From the NCBI GenBank assembly GCA_051747745.1, contig JBNJGL010000066.1, forward strand, positions 1-11,258: DNA of 11,258 nucleotides. The letters are read 5' to 3'. Below, in pieces: positions 6,427 through 11,258 of the stretch (positions within the stretch are counted from its first letter, which is position 1; the number at the start of each line of letters is the position of its first letter). The DNA is from QPJE01 sp051747745 (GTDB lineage: Bacteria; Bacillota; Halanaerobiia; Halanaerobiales; Halanaerobiaceae). A program made the position numbers and the translations under genes. The notes beneath the pieces are model-generated. The model searched no databases. It saw only the letters and a list, made by a program, of their open reading frames with translations, and was not told the origin of the DNA.

Positions 6427-7210
6427 AAAATATCTTCTGAATGATAAAAGAGTAAAAAAATTAAAAAAGAAAATTAAGACAGCAGAAAATATTTTTCTTT
6501 TTCTGGACTATGATGGTACTCTGGCACCTTTTTGCGAAAATCCTGCTGATGCCGATGTTTTTCCAGGAATTACAGAAGAACTGCTTAGAATTAAACAAAA
6601 ACCCGGGATTTATATAAGTTTAATTTCCGGGAGAGAACTGAGTAATCTAAAATCGATGTTTTATTTAGAAGGGATAAATTATGCAGGCAGTCACGGGATG
6701 GAGATAGAATTTAGTTTTTTAGAACAGGTTATTTATCCCGTTTATAAAAAAAATGAATTGAGATCTGTATTCAATAAAATATTTTCTAATTTAAAAGAGG
6801 AGATTAATGAAAATATAAGAATAGAAGATAAGGGTTTTGCAGCTGCGTTTCACTATAATAATGACAGGGAAAAAGCACTACTTGAGAAAAAATTGAAAAC
6901 TGAGCTGGAAAAATTTTCTTCAGCTAATCTGGAAATAATTTCTGGGCGTCAGGTTGCTGAAATTCGTCCTACAGGATGGCATAAGGGAAGAGCAGTAAAT
7001 TTTATAGCTGATAAATTAAAAGAACAGTATAATCTGAACAGCAGTTATAATATTTATCTGGGAGATGATAGAACTGACGAAGATGCTTTTAAAATGGTGG
7101 AAGATGGGTTGTCTATTTATGTACAAAATAATGGAGATTTAAAAACATCTGCTGAATATTATCTTCATAATCCAGAAGAAGTATATTGGTTTTTAAAGAA
7201 CCTGCTCTAA
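6419..7210 (+). CDS. otsB: Trehalose-6-phosphate phosphatase
   Basis: HAD-superfamily phosphatase of 263 residues that removes phosphate from trehalose-6-phosphate to give trehalose. The HAD motifs are complete. Motif I is LDYDGTLAP, with nucleophile D30 and acid/base D32. Motif II is LISGRE, with S70. Motif III is the lysine in GWHKGRA (K189). Motif IV is LGDDRTDEDAF, with D216, D217 and D220. SHGMEIE (91-97) and the cap-domain segment around 140-185 are typical of OtsB. It overlaps the otsA end by eight bases (ATGAATAA), so translation is coupled. An in-frame ATG at 6410 is possible, but its upstream sequence abuts the codon, whereas the ATG at 6419 has GGGATGA at usable spacing. An intrinsic terminator covers the stop codon. 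Confidence 0.93.
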   Translation: MNKKYLLNDKRVKKLKKKIKTAENIFLFLDYDGTLAPFCENPADADVFPGITEELLRIKQKPGIYISLISGRELSNLKSMFYLEGINYAGSHGMEIEFSFLEQVIYPVYKKNELRSVFNKIFSNLKEEINENIRIEDKGFAAAFHYNNDREKALLEKKLKTELEKFSSANLEIISGRQVAEIRPTGWHKGRAVNFIADKLKEQYNLNSSYNIYLGDDRTDEDAFKMVEDGLSIYVQNNGDLKTSAEYYLHNPEEVYWFLKNLL

Positions 7211-7227
7211 TCAGAGCAGGTCTTTTT
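7200..7227. terminator. Bidirectional terminator enclosing the stops of otsB and the M20 gene
   Basis: A perfect 9-bp stem (ACCTGCTCT at 7200-7208 with 7213-7221) and a four-base loop are followed by CTTTTT on the plus strand. On the minus strand the stem is followed by TCTTTAAAA, a weaker tract. It terminates otsAB and probably also the convergent M20 gene. Both stop codons lie at the end of the left arm and in the loop. Confidence 0.85.
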
Positions 7228-8394
7228 AAATTCCTGTTTAATTTTTTCTAATTTTTTTCTGTCACTATAAATTTTGAGACCTGTTAGTGCCAGAGATTTT
7301 ATTCCATCTATCAAAACAGTATGTCCTTCTGAAGTGGTAGTTTTTTCTGCGAGTTCTCTTGTATGTCCTGTAAGCTCACTACCCAGATTAATATATGGGT
7401 GAATAACAGGTATAACATGGCTTACATTTCCCATGTCTGATGATCCAGAATGATGAGCTGCTGGTTCAATTTCGCTAATTCCTATTTCTTTCATACTCTG
7501 TTCAAAAATATCTGCCAGTGCCCGGTTTGGCTTCAAATCATCATTTGCATTTTCGTACTCTTTCCACTCTACCCTGCTTCCGGTCATTAAAGCGGCTCCT
7601 CTGGCAGTTTTTTCTACTTTTTTTATAATTTCCTGCAGGTATTTTTTATCTCTGGCTCTAAAATAAAATTGAGCTTCTGCTTCATCGGGTACAATATTGG
7701 CTGCTTCTCCACCATTTGTAATAATGCCGTGTATCCGAGCATCATCCCGCAAATGTTCTCGCAGTGCATTAATACCATTAAAAAACTGTATTACTCCATC
7801 TAACGCATTTATGCCTTTTTCTGGAGCTCCAGCAGCATGAGCAGTTTGACCGTGAAAATTAAATTGAAGAGCTTTTATTGCCAGTGTTGTAGAGTAGACC
7901 TGATTTATATTGGAAGGATGCAGCAGCATAGCACAGTCTACATTATCAAAAACTCCTGCTTCTGTCATCTGTACTTTAGCTCCACCTGTTTCTTCTGCCG
8001 GACAGCCAATAACTTCAATTCTACCTCCTTTTATGTTCAGTTTACTTAGAGCAATCCCGGCACCTGTACTCATTGCTGCAATCATATTATGTCCACAGCC
8101 GTGTCCTATATCCGGCAGTGCGTCATATTCACAGAGAAAAGCAATAGTCGGTCCATCTTCAGTGAAGTTATAGCTGGCCCTGAAGGCAGTTTCTATACCT
8201 GATAGGTTTCTCTCTATCGTAAAATTATGGTTATTAAGCTTTTCTGTTAGCAGGGAGGAAGCTTTATATTCTCTATAACCTAATTCAGGATTTTCAGCAA
8301 TATAATCATTAATGTAAAAGGCTTCTTCTTTTAAATTTTCTATTTCCGAAAAAAGAGATTCGCGAAGTTTTTTTAAATTCAAATTGCTATTCAT
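7207..8394 (-). CDS. M20-family amidohydrolase/metallopeptidase (AbgB/PM20D2-like)
   Basis: Zinc-dependent hydrolase of 395 residues, full length, cytoplasmic, cleaving the amide bond of an N-acyl amino acid, a dipeptide or a related amide. Metal and catalytic residues are visible: EYDALPDIGHGCGHN (89-103), giving C100 and H102 as metal ligands; CPAEETGGAK (131-140), with the catalytic E134 and ligand E135; LLHP (157-160), with H159; and the dimer-domain histidine in GQTAHAAGAPEKG (H186). SSDMGNVS (318-325) is the family's late motif. The mix of these motifs is closest to the AbgB (aminobenzoyl-glutamate) and PM20D2 branch rather than to carboxypeptidase G2. The substrate cannot be read from sequence. 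The start is ATG at 8394, with AAGGGTGA seven bases upstream. It is transcribed alone, convergent to otsAB, and its TAG stop overlaps the otsB TAA. Confidence 0.9.
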   Translation of the reverse strand: MNSNLNLKKLRESLFSEIENLKEEAFYINDYIAENPELGYREYKASSLLTEKLNNHNFTIERNLSGIETAFRASYNFTEDGPTIAFLCEYDALPDIGHGCGHNMIAAMSTGAGIALSKLNIKGGRIEVIGCPAEETGGAKVQMTEAGVFDNVDCAMLLHPSNINQVYSTTLAIKALQFNFHGQTAHAAGAPEKGINALDGVIQFFNGINALREHLRDDARIHGIITNGGEAANIVPDEAEAQFYFRARDKKYLQEIIKKVEKTARGAALMTGSRVEWKEYENANDDLKPNRALADIFEQSMKEIGISEIEPAAHHSGSSDMGNVSHVIPVIHPYINLGSELTGHTRELAEKTTTSEGHTVLIDGIKSLALTGLKIYSDRKKLEKIKQEFKKTCSD

Positions 8395-8565
8395 AGTTTA
8401 TTCACCCTTAATTTTTATTTTTTGCAGATAAGTGTTTTTCAGTCAAAGTACATCCTGTTCAAAGATAATTTTCAGTATGATTTATATAAATTTTATCTAA
8501 TATTATAGTTAAAATCCAGTTAATCTGAAAATTTTTAAAATATAATTTTTTATAAAGGAAAATTA

Positions 8566-8574
8566 TGCTATAAT
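8566..8574 (+). promoter_or_regulatory. Extended -10 promoter of pepC
   Basis: TGCTATAAT combines a perfect -10 with the TG extension, 50 bases before the pepC start. The -35 position is only a run of T. This suggests a leader of about 45 bases with no evident structure. Confidence 0.6.
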
Positions 8575-8624
8575 AATAATCAAATGTTCACAAAAGTAAT
8601 GAGAATAAAAAAAGGAGGATTTTA

Positions 8625-9971
8625 ATGAATAAGAAAGCTATTACCGGAGAAAAAATTAAAAAATATTCGGAAATTTTTAGAGAAGATATTAGAAATAAAA
8701 CCACTGCAAATTCGGTTATCAAAAATGGTTTAAATGACACTGCTGCAAACTATGAATCTATTATCAAAATGCATTATGATTTTTCTGAAGAAATAGAAGT
8801 TGGGAAAGTAACAAATCAAAAAAAGAGCGGCAGGTGCTGGATATTTGCAGCTTTAAATAACATTCGCTACAGCATATCTAAAAAGTTAAATATCAAAAAT
8901 CATGATTTTGAATTATCACAATCTTACACAATGTTCTGGGATAAGCTGGAAAAAGCAAATTATTTTCTTGAAAATATAATTGAAACAAAAGATATGAATA
9001 TTGACAGCAGAAAAGTTATGTGGCTTTTGAGCAATCCTACTAATGATGGAGGACAGTGGGATATGTTTACCGGAATTATAGAGAAATATGGTATTGTACC
9101 AAAATATATGATGCCGGAAAGTTATTCCAGCAGTAATTCTAAAGTTTTAAATAAGATATTGAATTTAAAATTGAGAGATAATGCCAGTATATTAAGAAAA
9201 ATGAGCAGAAATGGGGCGGATCTTAGCAAACTTAGAAATATAAAAGAAAATATGATTGAAGAAATTTATTCAGTATTATGTCATTTTTTAGGTGAGCCGC
9301 CCAGAGTTTTCGATTTTGAATACAGAAATAAAGATGGTGAATTTTATAGAGATGAAAACATAACCCCGGTTGAATTTTATAATAAATATTCAGAAGTGAA
9401 GATGAAAGATTATGTCAGTATAATTAATGCACCTACCAGAGATAAGCCATTTCATCAGACATATACAGTGGAATTTTTAGGTAATGTTGTAGGTGGACCA
9501 AAAATTCACTATTTAAATCTTGAAATAAATAAATTAAAAGAACTTTCTATAGCTCAGTTAAAAGATGGAGAACCTGTTTGGTTTGGATGTGATGTGGGGC
9601 AGTGGTCAGATCGTGAAAAGGGTATAATGGACACAGAATTATATAATTATGAAGATGTTCTAAATGTAAAATTTGGTCTTGATAAAGGAGGAAGACTGGA
9701 ATATGGAGAAAGTGTTTTAACACATGCTATGGTATTTACCGGAGTAAATCTTTATAATAACTATCCAAACAGATGGAAGGTACAGAACAGCTGGGGCGAA
9801 GATGCCGGACGGGATGGCTTTTTTGTAATGAGTGATAACTGGTTTGAGGAGTTTAATTATGAAGTAGTGATAAACAAAAAATATTTATCAGAAAAACTTC
9901 TGGAAGATTATAAAAAAGAACCGGTAAAACTTGATCCATGGGATCCAATGGGCTCACTTGCCTGCAGATAG
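8625..9971 (+). CDS. pepC: Aminopeptidase C (bleomycin hydrolase-type cysteine peptidase)
   Basis: Papain-like C1B peptidase of 448 residues, normal for PepC, a cytoplasmic hexameric aminopeptidase that trims peptides inside its own barrel. The catalytic set is complete: Q65 (oxyanion hole) and C71 in TNQKKSGRCWIFAALN, H367 in GESVLTHAMVFTGV, and N388 in KVQNSWGEDAG. LSQSYTMFWDKLEKAN (97-112) and MPESYSSSNS are also hallmarks of the family. The C-terminus reads DPWDPMGSLACR. In this family the tail after DPMG sits in the active site and sets exopeptidase specificity, and here it runs two residues past the conserved alanine. The ATG has AGGAGG seven bases upstream. It is a single-gene unit with its own promoter. 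No convincing intrinsic terminator follows, so read-through towards the zinc-ribbon gene is possible. Confidence 0.95.
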   Translation: MNKKAITGEKIKKYSEIFREDIRNKTTANSVIKNGLNDTAANYESIIKMHYDFSEEIEVGKVTNQKKSGRCWIFAALNNIRYSISKKLNIKNHDFELSQSYTMFWDKLEKANYFLENIIETKDMNIDSRKVMWLLSNPTNDGGQWDMFTGIIEKYGIVPKYMMPESYSSSNSKVLNKILNLKLRDNASILRKMSRNGADLSKLRNIKENMIEEIYSVLCHFLGEPPRVFDFEYRNKDGEFYRDENITPVEFYNKYSEVKMKDYVSIINAPTRDKPFHQTYTVEFLGNVVGGPKIHYLNLEINKLKELSIAQLKDGEPVWFGCDVGQWSDREKGIMDTELYNYEDVLNVKFGLDKGGRLEYGESVLTHAMVFTGVNLYNNYPNRWKVQNSWGEDAGRDGFFVMSDNWFEEFNYEVVINKKYLSEKLLEDYKKEPVKLDPWDPMGSLACR

Positions 9972-10095
9972 ATTCACTCACATATAGAAGGAGTCCTCTT
10001 TTGTTAAAATTCATATAGTAAAAACTTTAATTTTCCTGTATATCTCTTTTGAACAGCACAAATTAAAATCGAGAAACTATTTTCAAATATAGTTA

Positions 10096-10124
10096 TTGAC
10101 ATATGTTCATTATTGGTTTATAAT
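10096..10124 (+). promoter_or_regulatory. Perfect consensus sigma-A promoter of the zinc-ribbon gene
   Basis: TTGACA (10096-10101), exactly 17 bases, then TATAAT (10119-10124): both boxes match consensus at every position. The start codon is 36 bases further on. This is the strongest promoter in the window and predicts high expression unless a repressor acts here. Confidence 0.88.
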
Positions 10125-10159
10125 TATAAATAGAAAATGATCAATAAGGAGGGAACACT

Positions 10160-10348
10160 ATGAGAAATGGTAGAAATGCAGGCGCAGGTGGTGGACGTAA
10201 TAAAGGCAGCAATGGTGGTTTTGGTCTTGGACCTTCTGGAGAATGTGTCTGTCCAGATTGTGGAAAAATAGTGCCACATCAGAGAGGAGTTCCCTGTTAT
10301 GAGCAGACCTGTCCTAATTGTGGGACAAAACTTATAAGAAAAGAATAA
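10160..10348 (+). CDS. Small glycine-rich zinc-ribbon protein
   Basis: A 62-residue protein. Residues 1-28 are glycine-, asparagine- and arginine-rich and probably disordered. Residues 29-56 form a metal-binding ribbon with C29, C31, C34, H40, C46, C51 and C54. CPDCG and CPNCG are the two knuckles, joined by VPHQRGVPCYEQ. Zinc is the likely metal; an iron-sulfur cluster cannot be excluded with seven possible ligands. Small proteins with this tail (C-x-C-x2-C, P-H-x-R-G-x-P-C, C-P-x-C-G) are, from general knowledge, common in strict anaerobes, often near iron-sulfur or NifX/NifB-type genes. No such neighbour is present here. The ATG has AAGGAGGG at good spacing and a perfect consensus promoter, and a large hairpin terminator follows. 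The function is not known. Confidence 0.85.
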   Translation: MRNGRNAGAGGGRNKGSNGGFGLGPSGECVCPDCGKIVPHQRGVPCYEQTCPNCGTKLIRKE

Positions 10349-10401
10349 AAGGATCTAAAATCTTCTGATTTAAATTTTAAAATATAATTTATTGGTATAT
10401 T

Positions 10402-10477
10402 ACGGCCATATGTAATCTATTAATGCTCTATTTAAAATGAGTATTTAATATGTTTCATACTGGCCGTTTTTATTTTT
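10402..10477 (+). terminator. Large imperfect hairpin with T-tract after the zinc-ribbon gene
   Basis: Positions 10402-10428 pair with 10439-10467 to give about 25 base pairs in blocks of 7, 4, 3, 4 and 7, broken by U-U and C-U mismatches and two single-base bulges, with a ten-base loop. The GC-rich foot ACGGCCA/TGGCCGT is followed directly by TTTTTATTTTT (10467-10477). It should act as an intrinsic terminator for the zinc-ribbon transcript. Its size, well beyond a usual terminator stem, also allows a stable RNA 3' end or small RNA. Confidence 0.8.
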
Positions 10478-10584
10478 CCATAAATATGCATTTTTATCAG
10501 CAGTTTAAAAAGAATGCAGGAAACAATTTATTTTTAGAGAAGAAATAAATAATATAGTGAGAAGCGATAAGAGAGGTGAAAAAA

Positions 10585-11241
10585 ATGGTTTCAGAAAAAA
10601 ATATAGTAATTAATTTAATACTGGCATTAGTGCTGAGTGGAGTAATTGGATCTGAGAGAGAAAGGCATGATCGACCTGCTGGGTTGAGAACACATATATT
10701 GGTTGGCGTAGGTGCTACAATTATTATGATGATTTCTTTAAGTATGCATAAAATACATGTGGAAAATGATGCAGGAAGAATAGCTGCTCAGGTAGTTAGT
10801 GGGGTTGGTTTTTTAGGTGCCGGTACAATTATAAAAGAAGGATTTTCAGTTAAAGGTCTGACTACAGCAGCGAGCCTGTGGGCTACAGCCGCAATTGGAC
10901 TTGCCATTGGCGGTAATTATTATTTTTTGGCTCTAATGACCACTTTACTTGTAATAATAACTTTATATTTATTAAATAGATTTGAACTCAGTAAAAAAGG
11001 TAAAAAGTATAAAATAATTAAATGTAAAGCCAAAAATAGTAGTAATCTTCTCTGTAACATAAATAAAATCATTCAGAAAAACAGTCTTATTATCAAAGAT
11101 ATTGATATGGAAAGAACTTTTGATTCACAGCAGCTTATAGTAAGATTGAATTTAAAATATAAAGATAAAGAAAACCTTATTAATACTGCTGATCAGCTGA
11201 TGCAGCTGGATGATATAATGGAGATTAACATTGGGAAATGA
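10585..11241 (+). CDS. MgtC/SapB-family membrane protein
   Basis: A 218-residue inner-membrane protein of the MgtC/SapB family, linked in other bacteria to growth at low magnesium, acid or stress. About five hydrophobic segments (near 7-22, 36-53, 66-84, 95-109 and 112-131) are followed by a soluble C-terminal domain (about 140-218), as in full-length MgtC, where it is ACT-like. Family signatures are IGSERERHDRPAGLRTH (21-37), SGVGFLGAGTIIKEG (72-86) and VKGLTTAASLWATAAIGLAIG (89-109 region). The start is ATG at 10585, with GAGAGGTGA at proper spacing; the GTG at 10576 lies inside that site and is rejected. The 100 bases upstream, after the hairpin terminator, must hold its promoter, but I see no clear one. 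The last 17 bases of the window after its stop are AG-rich and could start a further ribosome binding site. Its role in this organism is unknown. Confidence 0.9.
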   Translation: MVSEKNIVINLILALVLSGVIGSERERHDRPAGLRTHILVGVGATIIMMISLSMHKIHVENDAGRIAAQVVSGVGFLGAGTIIKEGFSVKGLTTAASLWATAAIGLAIGGNYYFLALMTTLLVIITLYLLNRFELSKKGKKYKIIKCKAKNSSNLLCNINKIIQKNSLIIKDIDMERTFDSQQLIVRLNLKYKDKENLINTADQLMQLDDIMEINIGK

Positions 11242-11258
11242 GTATACAGGAAAAAGGA

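Noticed and set aside
7837..8173. Plus-strand open frames inside the M20 gene
   Set aside because: They are antisense to the metal-binding motifs of the M20 enzyme and have no initiation signals.
9984..10005. Possible pepC terminator (AAGGAGTCCTCTTTTG)
   Set aside because: The stem is four pairs around a one-base centre and cannot fold with a proper loop. The wider pairing needs a mismatch and wobble.
10487..10518. TGCATT/AATGCA inverted repeat upstream of the MgtC-family gene
   Set aside because: Six pairs with a 20-base loop is unstable, and there is no sign of a riboswitch or operator fold.

Overview
The window is about two-thirds A+T and has strong AGGAGG-type ribosome binding sites, several GTG/TTG starts, consensus sigma-A promoters, an anaerobic cysteine-rich zinc-ribbon protein and reductive sulfur genes. 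This fits a low-GC anaerobic Firmicute. The gene set and protein style suggest Halanaerobiales (Halanaerobium or a close relative), but that is an impression from the sequence, not a database result. No rRNA, tRNA, CRISPR array, insertion sequence, integrase or phage gene is visible.

Layout. (1) Positions 1-1954, minus strand: a two-gene sulfur operon with a YeeE/YedE-type membrane transporter followed 44 bases later by a CoA-disulfide/persulfide reductase-like flavoprotein that runs off the left edge. (2) Positions 1955-2348: an AT-rich divergent intergenic region with no gene. (3) Positions 2349-3317, plus: an M29/NicX-like metallo-aminopeptidase homologue, ended by a perfect 12-bp inverted repeat shared with the next, convergent unit. 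(4) Positions 3356-4848, minus: a translationally coupled pair, a cytidylate-kinase-like protein fused to a PD-(D/E)XK-like domain, then an HPRT-family protein whose PRPP loop has lost both acidic residues. This pair is the least ordinary part of the window. (5) Positions 5008-7210, plus: otsA-otsB, the two-step trehalose pathway, with a good promoter and an intrinsic terminator. (6) Positions 7207-8394, minus: an M20 amidohydrolase whose stop codon overlaps the otsB stop inside the loop of the shared terminator hairpin. (7) Positions 8625-9971, plus: the cysteine aminopeptidase PepC. (8) Positions 10160-10348, plus: a 62-residue zinc-ribbon protein behind a perfect consensus promoter, followed by a 66-nt imperfect hairpin with a T-tract. 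(9) Positions 10585-11241, plus: an MgtC/SapB-family membrane protein.

How the genes work together. The sulfur operon would import a reduced sulfur species (thiosulfate or similar) and process persulfides or disulfides. OtsA and OtsB make trehalose from UDP-glucose and glucose-6-phosphate, plausibly as an osmolyte or stress protectant. The M29-like, M20 and PepC proteins are three unrelated families of peptide or amide hydrolase and suggest peptide turnover, but each sits in its own transcription unit. The kinase/nuclease-fold plus degenerate-HPRT pair has no clear pathway here and is the best candidate for an undescribed function.
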